Positions 16,172 through 25,205 of a stretch of DNA of 26,395 nt are shown piece after piece (position 1 is the stretch's first letter; every line of letters begins with the position of its first letter). This DNA is from an uncultured Clostridia bacterium. GTDB taxonomy: Bacteria > Bacillota > Clostridia > Oscillospirales > CAG-382. The stretch is taken from NCBI GenBank assembly GCA_947305675.1, contig CAMZED010000008.1, forward strand, positions 1 through 26,395, read 5' to 3'. The notes under the pieces were generated by a model, which was not told the DNA's origin, ran no database searches, and saw nothing but the letters and a program-made list of their open reading frames with translations. A program made the position numbers and the translations under genes.

Positions 16172-18694
16172 ATGTCGGATAAAAACGAAAAGAATTCCGT
16201 TGCGGATATATTTGAACTGCTCCGCGTCGCAAGCGACAGCAACGACGCCGACCGCGGCGTTGATTTTTCCGGCAAAAAGCCGGAACCCGTCCCGGACGAG
16301 CCCGCAAAGCCCGAAGGACAACCTTTGAAAAAGCACACCAAAGTCACAAAACGCATAAACGCCGAAACCGCCGAGCTTATTGACAAATACAGCACTTACG
16401 ACGGCGAAATGCCGTTGAGCGACACCCAGAAACTGCGCGAAAAACTCGCCAGTCAAGCCGAAAGCGAGACTCTTCTGGGCTATATCTCGGATGATGCCCG
16501 TCCGAACAAGAGCGAACGCGTCGAAAAACTTTACGATATGATCAACGACGCAAAAACGCTTACTATTTCCGACCTTGAAAAACGTCCGCCGGAAGGGATC
16601 GCGGAACAGCGGTTCACCGACGAGGGCTACGTCGCCCCGGTTTATACCCAGGAGCAGATGTTCCCATTCGGCGACACGCTTCCCACCGGGTCGGACGACA
16701 ACACCTTAAAAAGCGCCGGGTTCGACGAGGACTACGCCAATCTCACCGAGCGGGTCACCGGCGGCGAACTGCACTTCGACGGAGAAGAGGATGACGGACA
16801 GGTCAGGTTCGTCGCCGACGAGGAATCGCTTGAAGTGCTCGGCGGAGATACGCTTGACGACACCGAAAAGAAGCTGCGCGTCGCTTTTGATATGATGAAG
16901 GACGAGGACGGCAGTTTTGAGGAGATGACGCGCCGCAGCGACGAGGCGCGCAAACGCGGAAACGACGAACGCCGCTCTGAAAAAAAGATCGTTTATACCG
17001 ACAGGAGCCAGAACGCCGCCGTCGCCGCCCATTATCGCAAAAAAGCCCGCGTCGCTTTTATAAAACTGATCATCGTGACTGTCCTCGCTTTGGGGATACT
17101 CTTCCTGGAACTCGCCACCAAAAACAGCCCGATCCATTCCGATTTTACACGGCAGGGGCGTTACGGAATGATCTATATACTCGTCGATCTGCAATTGCTT
17201 TTCTTTATCGCGCTGACTCTGCTCGATTCGATCCGCAGCGGCATAAAAGGCATATTTACAATGCGGTTGAACACTTCCAGCCTGCTGGTGATCTCGGTCT
17301 TCTTCTCGGCGGCTTATTCGCTTGTGCTGCTTTTCAACGATCCCCAGGACGTCGACCTTCATCTTTACAATCTGCCTTCGGCTTTCGCGGCTTTCTGTTC
17401 GGCGTTCATGGCTTATCTCGGCGCAAGGAAAGACCTGCGCTGCTTTAAAACAGTCGCCTCAAAGCGCGTAAAATATTCCGCCTGCGAACTCACAGGCGGC
17501 ACGCGTGAAGCGGACGAGTTTTACAAATATCTTTTCGACGACAGCGATATCTATACCGTAAAACGCGCGAACTTTATCGACGGATTCGTCGAAAGGACCG
17601 AAAAACGTCCCAAGTTCGAAGATATCCTCAACTTCCTCGTTCCCGCGGTGCTCCTTGCCGGCGCGGCGCTTTTCACCGCGCTGATGATAATGGGCAAGGG
17701 CGTTATCCGTTCATACGTCGCGTTTTCGGTGCTTATCGCGGCTTCGATCCCGGCTTCGGCGTTCTTTATGACAAGCCTGCCGCTTATTTTCGCCAACCGC
17801 GCCGCTTCGAAGTACCAGGCGGCATTTATCGGCAACGCCGTCGTCGAGGAATACGCGACCGCCTCGGTGCTTTCTTTTGCCGACACCGAGGTTTATCCCG
17901 CCAGCCTGGTAAAGATCACCAATATAAGAATGTACGGCGATTTCCGCATCGACGCGGTGCTTACCGATCTCGCCAAACTGTTTGATTACGTCGGCGGACC
18001 TTTGGCAAAGGTGCTGTCCGCCACGCTTCCCGGCGGGATAAGCAAGCCGCGCTCCATCCGTATAATCGAAAGCGCGTCGGACGGGCTTTGCATTGCGATG
18101 GACGGCGCGAACTATTTTCTCGGAAAACGCAGCTATATGCGCCGCTACCGTTTCGAAGCTCCCGTCGACGACGGAGACGAGGCTTATGAAAACGGCGTGG
18201 GATCGATAATGTATGTCACCGTGAACGAAAAACTCGCGGCTAAGCTTTACATTAAATACACCGTCAACCCGTTGTTTGATTCGCTCCTGCGCGATCTTTA
18301 CAAAGCCGGGCTTTGTCTGGGTGTGAAAACGCTCGATCCGAACATCAACAACGAGCTTATCAACGGCGCGGTCAAGTTCCGCAAGTGCCCGATATCGGTG
18401 CTGCGCGGCAATTCCCCGCAGGAAGTCACCGGCGAGGCGGAACGCGTCGACAGCGGAATCGTCTGCAATTCGACCCTGCACAATTTCCTTAAAATGTTCG
18501 CCCTTTGCGATAAAACGCGGCACATTACCAAAAGCAATGCCATAATCAGCATCGTAAGCGTGTTCCTGTCGTTCGCCGCGGTCGCCTTTCTGGCTGTCAC
18601 GGGCGACGTCGGCGCGCTGACGTCGCTTCACGCGCTGGCGTTCCAGCTTTTCTGGCTGCTGCCGGTATGGCTTGTCTCGATCTTTATGATATAA
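16172..18694 (+). CDS. P1B-type ATPase-like membrane protein lacking catalytic residues (pseudoenzyme)
   Basis: An 840-aa membrane protein. Residues 1-290 are acidic, low-complexity and probably disordered. About eight hydrophobic segments follow from residue 294: four, then a short soluble loop, two, a ~220-residue soluble part, and two more at the C-terminus. That is the topology of P1B heavy-metal ATPases. The stretch after the sixth helix, GNAVVEEYATASVLSFADT, aligns by eye with the sequence leading to DKTGT, but FADTEV (569-574) has Ala570 where the phosphorylated Asp should be. The metal-binding CPC is replaced by SIPAS (525-529), TGES is not seen, and TGDN is replaced around TLDPN. Transport by ATP hydrolysis is therefore unlikely; a sensor or scaffold role is possible. 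AGGAGG (16155-16160) precedes ATG, 6 nt after rlmB. Confidence 0.6.
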   Translation: MSDKNEKNSVADIFELLRVASDSNDADRGVDFSGKKPEPVPDEPAKPEGQPLKKHTKVTKRINAETAELIDKYSTYDGEMPLSDTQKLREKLASQAESETLLGYISDDARPNKSERVEKLYDMINDAKTLTISDLEKRPPEGIAEQRFTDEGYVAPVYTQEQMFPFGDTLPTGSDDNTLKSAGFDEDYANLTERVTGGELHFDGEEDDGQVRFVADEESLEVLGGDTLDDTEKKLRVAFDMMKDEDGSFEEMTRRSDEARKRGNDERRSEKKIVYTDRSQNAAVAAHYRKKARVAFIKLIIVTVLALGILFLELATKNSPIHSDFTRQGRYGMIYILVDLQLLFFIALTLLDSIRSGIKGIFTMRLNTSSLLVISVFFSAAYSLVLLFNDPQDVDLHLYNLPSAFAAFCSAFMAYLGARKDLRCFKTVASKRVKYSACELTGGTREADEFYKYLFDDSDIYTVKRANFIDGFVERTEKRPKFEDILNFLVPAVLLAGAALFTALMIMGKGVIRSYVAFSVLIAASIPASAFFMTSLPLIFANRAASKYQAAFIGNAVVEEYATASVLSFADTEVYPASLVKITNIRMYGDFRIDAVLTDLAKLFDYVGGPLAKVLSATLPGGISKPRSIRIIESASDGLCIAMDGANYFLGKRSYMRRYRFEAPVDDGDEAYENGVGSIMYVTVNEKLAAKLYIKYTVNPLFDSLLRDLYKAGLCLGVKTLDPNINNELINGAVKFRKCPISVLRGNSPQEVTGEAERVDSGIVCNSTLHNFLKMFALCDKTRHITKSNAIISIVSVFLSFAAVAFLAVTGDVGALTSLHALAFQLFWLLPVWLVSIFMI

Positions 18695-18751
18695 ATTCGT
18701 CCTCAAACGGAAAAAATTTGTCGTTTTTAACAAAAAATGCGAATTTGACTC

Positions 18752-18780
18752 TTGATTATTCGGGGCGAATAATATATAAT
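18752..18780 (+). promoter_or_regulatory. Promoter of the EF-G2-like gene
   Basis: TTGATT (18752-18757), 17-bp spacer, TATAAT (18775-18780). An overlapping alternative, TTGACT (18745-18750) with AATAAT (18768-18773), also has a 17-bp spacer. The gap 18695-18821 shows no clear terminator for the upstream gene. Confidence 0.65.
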
Positions 18781-18821
18781 AACTCTATCTGCATATAACA
18801 ATTCTTTTGGAGGATACATCA

Positions 18822-20852
18822 ATGGCTAAATTCGCGTCATCACAAATCAGGAATCTGTGCTTTGTCGGCCACAGCGGCGACGGCAAGACTTCTCTCGCCG
18901 AGACTATTCTTTATCTTGCAAAGGCTACGGACCGGCTTGGCAAAGTTACCGAGGGCAACACGGTCAACGATTTTGACCCCGAGGAAATAAAGAGGGGCTA
19001 TTCGATATACACCTCCGTCTCCAACATCGAATGGAACGGCAAAAAGATCAACATTCTCGACACTCCCGGTATGTTCGATTTCGCCGGTGAAGCGCTTGAG
19101 GGTGTGGCTGTAGCCGCCAGCGCGGTGATCGTCGTCGACGGCAAGACCGGCTGCAAAGTCGGCACTGAGCACGCCTGGGATTATGCTTCCGGCAAGCCCA
19201 AAGCCTTCTTCGTAAACAAGATCGATGAGGAAAATTCCGATTTCGAAAAGGTCTATAACGGCCTTCACGAAACTTTCGGTTCAGAAGTCTGCCCGCTGCT
19301 TGTCCCCTTCAACGAGGGCACTCCCAACCTCGGCTTCTACGATCTTATCAGCGACGAAGCCTTTACCTGCGATAAGGGCGGCAACCGCGTAGCGGCTCAG
19401 CTCCCCGCGGGATACTCCGATAAAGTTGCGGCTTATAAATCCGCACTCGAAGAAGCGCTCGCCGCCACCAGCGACGAACTGATGGAAAAATTCATTATGG
19501 AAGAGCCGCTCACCAACGAGGAAAAACACGAAGCGCTCAACGTCGGGCTCGTTACCGGCGCGATCGCTCCCGTATTCTGCGGCTCCGCTTCGAATTTCGC
19601 CGGCGTTAAATTCTTCCTTGATACCGTCGCCGCCGCGTTTGTTTCCCCGCTCGACGCAATGAAGGGCGCGGATGAAAACGGCGAACCCGCCATATTCGTG
19701 TTCAAGACCCTTTCCGATAACTTCGGCAAAAAGGTGTTCTTTAAAGTAATGAACGGCACTCTTAAAAAAGACACCGTTCTTAACAACCTCATCACCGGTC
19801 AGCAGGAAAAATTCGCAAGACTTTGCACCGCCGTCGGCAAAAAAGAGACTGAAGTCGACGAACTCGCCACCGGCGATATCGGCTATACCGTAAAACTCGT
19901 CAACACCAACATCAACGATACGCTCGTTGCCGGATCGCGCAAAGAACCGTTTGCAAAGATCGAGTTCCCGAAACCCTATTACACCATGGCGATCAAACTG
20001 CTCTCGAAGAACGATGAAGACAAGATCTCTTCCGGCATTGCAAAACTGCTTGACGAAGATCCCACTCTCCGCTACGAGAACAACCCCGAAACCAAACAGA
20101 TGACGGTTTCCGGCCTCGGCGACATCCATCTCGACGTTATGTGCGCCAAACTCAAAACCCGCTATGGCACCGCGATCGAACTTGTCGAACCGAAGATCGC
20201 CTACCGTGAAACCATCAAGAAACCCGTCGCCGTCGAAGGCAAACACAAAAAGCAGTCCGGCGGTTCCGGTCAGTACGGCCACGTCAAGATCACCTTCTCG
20301 CCCGGCGAAGCCGAAGGGCTCACCTTCACTCAGAGCGTCGTAGGCGGCAACGTGCCGAAGAACTATTATCCCGCGGTCGAAAAAGGTTTGCAGGAAGCAA
20401 TGCAGAAGGGCGTTCTCGCCGGATTCCCGGTCGTCAACCTCGCCGCCGACCTGTTCGACGGTTCCTATCACCCCGTCGACTCGAACGAAATATCGTTCAA
20501 ACTCGCCGCCAAACTCGCCTATAAAGAAGGCCTTCCCAAAGCCAACCCCGTAATACTCGAACCGGTCGGCTACCTCAAATGCACCATTCCGACTTCGTTC
20601 TCGGGCGATATAATGGGCGACGTCAGCAAACGTCGCGGCAGGATAATGGGTATGAGCGAAAGCAGCCGCAAGGGCTATACCGTTATCGAAGCCGAAGTAC
20701 CCTGCGCCGAAATGACGGTTTACGCCATCCAGCTCCGCGCCATGACTCAGGGACGCGGCAGTTACACGTTTGATTTCGTCCGCTACGAGGAAGCTCCGGC
20801 GGAAGTTGCTCAGAAGGTCATCGCCGAAGCCAAGAAGGACGAAGAAGAATAA
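18822..20852 (+). CDS. EF-G-like translational GTPase (EF-G2 type)
   Basis: A 676-aa paralogue of elongation factor G, cytoplasmic and ribosome-associated by family. The GTPase domain has a P-loop GHSGDGKT (16-23), switch I KRGYSI where EF-G has RGITI, switch II DTPGMFDF (80-87) and NKID (132-135). Domains II-V follow, including AYRETIKKPV and the GSGQYGHVKITFSP region of domain IV. The His of the usual DTPGH motif, which positions catalytic water, is Met84 here. This and the divergent P-loop point to the EF-G2/FusA2 paralogue group, whose role is poorly defined, not to the main EF-G. ATG 18822 is preferred over TTG 18807 because GGAGG (18809-18813) lies 8 nt before it; TTG overlaps that site. 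Confidence 0.85.
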   Translation: MAKFASSQIRNLCFVGHSGDGKTSLAETILYLAKATDRLGKVTEGNTVNDFDPEEIKRGYSIYTSVSNIEWNGKKINILDTPGMFDFAGEALEGVAVAASAVIVVDGKTGCKVGTEHAWDYASGKPKAFFVNKIDEENSDFEKVYNGLHETFGSEVCPLLVPFNEGTPNLGFYDLISDEAFTCDKGGNRVAAQLPAGYSDKVAAYKSALEEALAATSDELMEKFIMEEPLTNEEKHEALNVGLVTGAIAPVFCGSASNFAGVKFFLDTVAAAFVSPLDAMKGADENGEPAIFVFKTLSDNFGKKVFFKVMNGTLKKDTVLNNLITGQQEKFARLCTAVGKKETEVDELATGDIGYTVKLVNTNINDTLVAGSRKEPFAKIEFPKPYYTMAIKLLSKNDEDKISSGIAKLLDEDPTLRYENNPETKQMTVSGLGDIHLDVMCAKLKTRYGTAIELVEPKIAYRETIKKPVAVEGKHKKQSGGSGQYGHVKITFSPGEAEGLTFTQSVVGGNVPKNYYPAVEKGLQEAMQKGVLAGFPVVNLAADLFDGSYHPVDSNEISFKLAAKLAYKEGLPKANPVILEPVGYLKCTIPTSFSGDIMGDVSKRRGRIMGMSESSRKGYTVIEAEVPCAEMTVYAIQLRAMTQGRGSYTFDFVRYEEAPAEVAQKVIAEAKKDEEE

Positions 20853-20918
20853 AATTTCCCGCTTTGCGGCAAAAATGGTTTTACAGCAACACCCTAACAG
20901 AGGAAGCGAGGCTTTAAT

Positions 20919-22370
20919 ATGTACAATAAAACTCACGGGCTGCGCCGTATCGCGCTGGTGACGCTCGCCGCCATGTTTATGGCGACGGTGCTCGCGGCTT
21001 GCGTAAACGTCCAGAATATCGAGGACGCCGACCTTGAACAGAGCTTTAATATCGGCGAATCTTCGGCGGTCGAGGAAAGTTCGCAGGACGAGATCTCCAC
21101 GCCTGACGGATATACCGAAGCCCCCACGGTCGAACAGATAATCAACATTTCTCCGCGTACCGTGGCTGTGGTCGGGCGCTGTGAACCGAATTCGGTCATC
21201 CGCGTTACCGGCGGCGTCGAAGACGTCGAGACCGAATCGAAAGACGGCTATGATTATTACGTGATCGAAGTCGATCTGGAATACAGCAGGAACCTTTTGG
21301 AGATCACGGCACAGACCGAAGGCAAACACGAAAGCCTCCCCCGCGAATTCGTGGCTTCTTACAACGCCACCGCCGACACCCGTCTTGACGGCAACAGCGT
21401 TTCGGTCGGGACCGATTCGCGCCTTTATTTCGACAAGATGGCTGACAGCGCCGCGGGCAAAAATCTCTATACTTCCTCGCAGGTGCTTCAGATAAGGGAT
21501 TATATTTCCAACCTCTATACCGCTTACGCATACGACAGGGCTTCCGGTCAACCGGTTGATCTTATCGTTTGCCTTATCCCCAACGTCACCACGGTATATC
21601 CCGAGATAATCCCCGACGGGACTTATGAACCCGCCAACACAACGGTTTACGACCAGGTCCTTTCGGCTCTCAAACAGACCCGCGCGACTGTCGTCGACAT
21701 GCGCGAGGAGTTCCTTGCTCTGCGCGACGATTCGACCGTTTCGGAATACGGCGGACTTTACCGCGAGACCGACGATTCGCTTTCGGATTACGGCGCTTAT
21801 CTCACCTATAAAGCAATAATGGATAAAGTCGCCGTAAGGTTCCCTCAGGCGCTCCCGCGCGATATAAGCGAGTTCAACGTGAGAAAAGTTTCCGGCGCGC
21901 TGGGCGGCAACCTTGTCTCCTACCGCGGGATCGACAATCAGCTCATCACCGAGGATATCGTCAGGCTCGAACCGGGCTTCAGCCTTGCGCTCGGCAAAAA
22001 TTCAGCCGGTTATTCCGCGATCAGTTCGCTGAAAAAATATGTCGACCCGGCGAATAAAGATTACAGTTACTTCACCAAGGTCGATTCCGGCGACAACGTC
22101 AACGGCATCGGCGAACGTTGGGTCATCGATACCGAACGTTCCGAGGAACTCGAACTCCCCGTCGCGCTTATCTACAGAGACAATTCGTCGTTTTCTTTTT
22201 CGGATATCCTTGCCGAACGTTTCGAGATGGCGGTCCTCGCACGCACCGGAGAATACAGCATAAACCTCTCGCAGACAATGCAGTATAAACGCGAAGGCCA
22301 GACGGTTTCGGATTATATCATCATTATAATTTCCGAAGACAGTATGGATACCGCATTCAGCGTAAACTGA
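20919..22370 (+). CDS. Lipoprotein with SGNH/DHHW-like (AlgX/AlgJ-type) domain, probably catalytically inactive
   Basis: A 483-aa surface lipoprotein. The signal peptide has basic KTHGLRR, a hydrophobic run and the lipobox LAAC with acylated Cys28. An acidic Ser/Glu linker (~40-65) follows, then a beta domain (~70-150). A region from ~165 to 310 resembles the SGNH-hydrolase-like DHHW/AlgX group: SRLYFDKMADSAAGKN, DLIVCLIPNVTTVYP, then DDSLSDYGAYLTYKA at 285-299. Family members usually read D-x-H-W at that last point; here it is DSLS, so the catalytic Asp-His pair is lost. The C-terminal ~130 residues repeat part of that fold. The domain call is by eye. It follows EF-G2 by 66 nt with AGGAAGCGAGG (20901-20911) as ribosome binding site. 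A strong terminator follows. Confidence 0.6.
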   Translation: MYNKTHGLRRIALVTLAAMFMATVLAACVNVQNIEDADLEQSFNIGESSAVEESSQDEISTPDGYTEAPTVEQIINISPRTVAVVGRCEPNSVIRVTGGVEDVETESKDGYDYYVIEVDLEYSRNLLEITAQTEGKHESLPREFVASYNATADTRLDGNSVSVGTDSRLYFDKMADSAAGKNLYTSSQVLQIRDYISNLYTAYAYDRASGQPVDLIVCLIPNVTTVYPEIIPDGTYEPANTTVYDQVLSALKQTRATVVDMREEFLALRDDSTVSEYGGLYRETDDSLSDYGAYLTYKAIMDKVAVRFPQALPRDISEFNVRKVSGALGGNLVSYRGIDNQLITEDIVRLEPGFSLALGKNSAGYSAISSLKKYVDPANKDYSYFTKVDSGDNVNGIGERWVIDTERSEELELPVALIYRDNSSFSFSDILAERFEMAVLARTGEYSINLSQTMQYKREGQTVSDYIIIIISEDSMDTAFSVN

Positions 22371-22387
22371 ACGAAAGACAAATAATA

Positions 22388-22416
22388 ATAATCCCCCCGT
22401 AAAACGGGGGGATTAT
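22388..22416 (+). terminator. Bidirectional terminator between convergent genes
   Basis: The stem ATAATCCCCCCGT (22388-22400) pairs with ACGGGGGGATTAT (22404-22416) around AAA. The flanks are A/T-rich on both sides. It sits between the plus-strand lipoprotein and the minus-strand decarboxylase and can serve both. Confidence 0.8.
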
Positions 22417-22425
22417 TATATTGAT

Positions 22426-23763
22426 TCACTGTTCTTTTAAAACGTCGCATTCTTTTATGCCGTAGTATTCAAACGCCGCAAGCGTAGAAGCGTCCATAAC
22501 TTCGCCGCAGACGGCGATCGGCACGGCGGGCGGACAGCTTACGCTCGTACCCGCGCAGATCCTTCCGACGCAGTCTCTGACGTCGATCCGTTCGAACGGG
22601 GCGAGCAGCGCGGCGCCGATCGGGACAGCCGACAGATTCATTTTTATAAAAGGCGGTCGCGATCGCACCGGCGCGCGGCGTGGAAGCGAAGCCAGCGCGG
22701 AGCATAGTTTTTCCAGATCTTCGCCGCCGTTGTTCGGCGTCGGCATAAAAATCACACGGTCCGGTTCGGCAAAATCACAATAAATTCCGCGCTCGCGCAG
22801 GAAGGAATCGACTTCTTTCCCGGTGTAACCGTAACTTTTCGGAGCAAGGCTTATTTTCATCGGTTCGTCGCCGACAGTTTTAAACCCGGCTTCGTTCAGT
22901 TTAAGCTTTAACGCTTTCACCTGCTCGCAGCATTTTATGATCTTCGCGCCGTATCCGTTCGCCAAAGCAAGGTTGCATTCGTCGAGCGAGCGCAGTATAA
23001 GATAGGAGGGCGAGGTGGAGCCGAAAGTCGACATGGCGTTTTTTACCGCGTGCGCGTTTTTCAATTCCTTCGGCGCGCTGTGCGAAACGTGAAGGTAAGC
23101 GCCGCCGGTAAGCACTGGCAAAGTCTTGTGCGCCGAATCGCAGCAGACGTCTGCGCCGGCGCTCAACGGATGAAGCCCTTCTCCGGCAAATTTAAGATAG
23201 GCGCCGTGCGCGTTATCGACCGCAAGTAAAACTTTTTTCTCTTTGCAGACGGCGGAGATCCCTTTTATATCCGCCATCCCGCCGGAATAATCGGGCGAAG
23301 TGATATATACCGCGGCGTATTCGCCGTTTTCAAGGCGGCGCCTTATCCCATCGGGCGACGCGTTTCCGTATATAAGCTCTCCGCTTTCGGGGAGTATCCA
23401 GTCGACTTCAAACCCAAGCAGTCCCGCGGCGGTGATAAACGATTTGTGCGCGTTCCTCCCCGCGAGTATCCTGCGCGGCAGACGGTTTTCCAGCGCATAA
23501 GTAAGCGCCATTCCCGTCATTGCGCGGATGCACAGCGACGACCCTTCTGTCGAATAAGCGGTATAAAACGATCCGAAAAGCGACGAGGCGTTCGATTCGC
23601 TTTGGCTTATTATCCCGTCGGATTCATAAAGACTGTCGGCGCCGGGTATTTCGGTTATATCAAATCTTTCGGCGCCGTTCGCACCTTTGTGCCCCGGCAT
23701 ATGCAGCCTGATACTGCCGCTTTCGGCGTATCTGTCAAGAAAATCCGCTATCGGGGCGTTCAT
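22426..23763 (-). CDS. Orn/Lys/Arg decarboxylase-family PLP enzyme
   Basis: A 445-aa fold-type I PLP protein related to SpeA/YaaO decarboxylases. It has HMPGHKG (21-27), the AMTGMALT stretch in the PLP-phosphate region, DNAHGAYL (183-190), and SAHKTLP with Lys213 as the Schiff-base lysine. The C-terminal region is short compared with the 485-aa SpeA at 2218, though FIKMNLSAVPIG and SCPPAVPIAVCGE are still recognisable. Substrate is unknown. The ATG lies inside the end of the SCIFF maturase gene (4-nt overlap, ATGA), so it is translationally coupled to a peptide-modifying enzyme. Whether it works in the SCIFF pathway or merely shares the transcript cannot be told from sequence. Confidence 0.85.
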   Translation of the reverse strand: MNAPIADFLDRYAESGSIRLHMPGHKGANGAERFDITEIPGADSLYESDGIISQSESNASSLFGSFYTAYSTEGSSLCIRAMTGMALTYALENRLPRRILAGRNAHKSFITAAGLLGFEVDWILPESGELIYGNASPDGIRRRLENGEYAAVYITSPDYSGGMADIKGISAVCKEKKVLLAVDNAHGAYLKFAGEGLHPLSAGADVCCDSAHKTLPVLTGGAYLHVSHSAPKELKNAHAVKNAMSTFGSTSPSYLILRSLDECNLALANGYGAKIIKCCEQVKALKLKLNEAGFKTVGDEPMKISLAPKSYGYTGKEVDSFLRERGIYCDFAEPDRVIFMPTPNNGGEDLEKLCSALASLPRRAPVRSRPPFIKMNLSAVPIGAALLAPFERIDVRDCVGRICAGTSVSCPPAVPIAVCGEVMDASTLAAFEYYGIKECDVLKEQ

Positions 23764-25142
23764 TCTTCTTCACCGCGCAGCTGTTCGTCCGCGGCAAGCA
23801 TTATTGCGCATTCCATTCGCTTTTTAAAAAGCTCGCAGCCCTTTTTATAAACTCCGTTCACTCTGCCGGTGGCGTGCAGAGCGTTTGCGGCGCATCCGCC
23901 TGAACAGTAAAGCCTCGCCCAACAGCCGCGGCATTCCTCGCGGGTATAAACGTTGCAGGCGGCGAACTCGTCCTGCACTTCTTTGGCTTTTATGCCGTCG
24001 AATATGTTGCCGAGCAAAAACTTTTCTTCCCCGACGAACTGATGGCAGGGATAAAGATCTCCCCAGGGAGTGACCGCCATGTATTCGGTCCCCGATCCGC
24101 ATCCCGATATCCTTTTGTAAATGCAGGGTCCGCCCGAAAGATCGAGCATATAGTGATAAAACGTGAAAGGCCGCCCTTCGTCGCGGCGCTTGATCATAAG
24201 CAGCGCAAGCTCTTCATATTGCTTCTTGACCGTTTCGATATCTTCGTCGGTAAGAGCCGCGGGATCGCCCTCCGCGGCGACGACGGGTTCCATGCTCAAC
24301 TCGTCGAAACCGAGATCGAGCATGACCTTTACGTCCTCCAGAAAATCGGGGTTCGCGTGGGTAAACGTGCCGCGCATATAATAGTTTTTGCCGCCGCGCC
24401 GCTTTACAAGTTCGCGGAACTTGGGCACTATCCTGTCCCAGGAGCCGTTTCCGGCGTAATCGACGCGGTATTTATCGTGGATCTCCTTGCGGCCGTCGAG
24501 GCTTAAAACAACGTTGACGCATTCTTTGTTGGCAAAATCGATTACCTCGTCGTCGATAAGCAACCCGTTGGTGGTAAGCGTAAAACGGAAATTTTTCCCG
24601 TTCTCTTTTTCGATCGACCGGGCGTAAGCCACAAGCCGTTTGACCACTTCAAAATTCATCAGCGGTTCGCCGCCGAAAAAGTCGACTTCAAGGTTGCGGC
24701 GGCTGCCGGAATTCTCGACAAGAAAATCCAGCGCGCGCTTGCCGACCTCATAGCTCATCACCGCACGCTCCCCGTGATATTTGCCCTGGCTGGCAAAGCA
24801 ATAATCGCAGTTGAGGTTGCAGGTGTGTGCGACGTGAAGGCAAAGCGCTTTTATTATCCCGGCGCTGCGCTGTTTAAGCTCGCCCGCCAAAGGTTCGAAC
24901 CCGTCCTCCGAGAACAGAGTCCCCTCGTTTTTAAGTTCTTCGACGGAATCGAGCACTTCGTCGATATCGGCTTCGTCGCCGCCGGAGTATTTTTTGCACA
25001 GCTCGGCTCTCACTTCAGCGCGCGGCGCGCCGGAATCGAACAGCGCGATCGCGTCATAGGCAAGATCGTCGACAACGTGAACGCTGCCCGAACAGACGTC
25101 GACGACGATATCGTAACCGTTAAGTTTGAATTGATGTATCAT
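23760..25142 (-). CDS. scfB: SCIFF peptide maturase, radical SAM/SPASM thioether-forming enzyme
   Basis: Installs thioether crosslinks from Cys to non-adjacent alpha-carbon (or side-chain) positions in the SCIFF precursor, making a ranthipeptide. The 460-aa protein starts with a PqqD-like RiPP recognition element (about 1-80), then the radical SAM core with CNLNCDYC (Cys108, 112, 115) binding the 4Fe-4S cluster, FFGGEP (155-160) and LTTNG. The C-terminal ~120 residues are a SPASM domain rich in Cys (CGSGTEY, YPCHQF, ECRGCWARLYCSGGC) for two auxiliary clusters. ATG 25142 has only a weak ribosome binding site (ACGGG). It is 63 nt downstream of the SCIFF gene with a terminator hairpin between. 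It overlaps the next gene by 4 nt. Confidence 0.93.
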   Translation of the reverse strand: MIHQFKLNGYDIVVDVCSGSVHVVDDLAYDAIALFDSGAPRAEVRAELCKKYSGGDEADIDEVLDSVEELKNEGTLFSEDGFEPLAGELKQRSAGIIKALCLHVAHTCNLNCDYCFASQGKYHGERAVMSYEVGKRALDFLVENSGSRRNLEVDFFGGEPLMNFEVVKRLVAYARSIEKENGKNFRFTLTTNGLLIDDEVIDFANKECVNVVLSLDGRKEIHDKYRVDYAGNGSWDRIVPKFRELVKRRGGKNYYMRGTFTHANPDFLEDVKVMLDLGFDELSMEPVVAAEGDPAALTDEDIETVKKQYEELALLMIKRRDEGRPFTFYHYMLDLSGGPCIYKRISGCGSGTEYMAVTPWGDLYPCHQFVGEEKFLLGNIFDGIKAKEVQDEFAACNVYTREECRGCWARLYCSGGCAANALHATGRVNGVYKKGCELFKKRMECAIMLAADEQLRGEEE

Positions 25143-25159
25143 ACATTTACCCGTTCACG

Positions 25160-25187
25160 AAAAAACGGCGCGGGAAAGCCACGCCGT
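25160..25187 (-). terminator. Intrinsic terminator between SCIFF and its maturase
   Basis: Read on the minus strand, ACGGCG (25187-25182) pairs with CGCCGT (25170-25165) around an 11-nt loop that can add a few inner pairs. Six T residues follow (25165-25160). Partial termination here would give more peptide mRNA than maturase mRNA. Confidence 0.75.
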
Positions 25188-25205
25188 CTTTGCGTTTTTA
25201 ATTGA

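Noticed and set aside
19281..21551. 756-aa minus-strand ORF opposite EF-G2 and the lipoprotein
   Set aside because: It spans two clear sense genes, has no recognisable domain, and comes from the same codon-bias effect.
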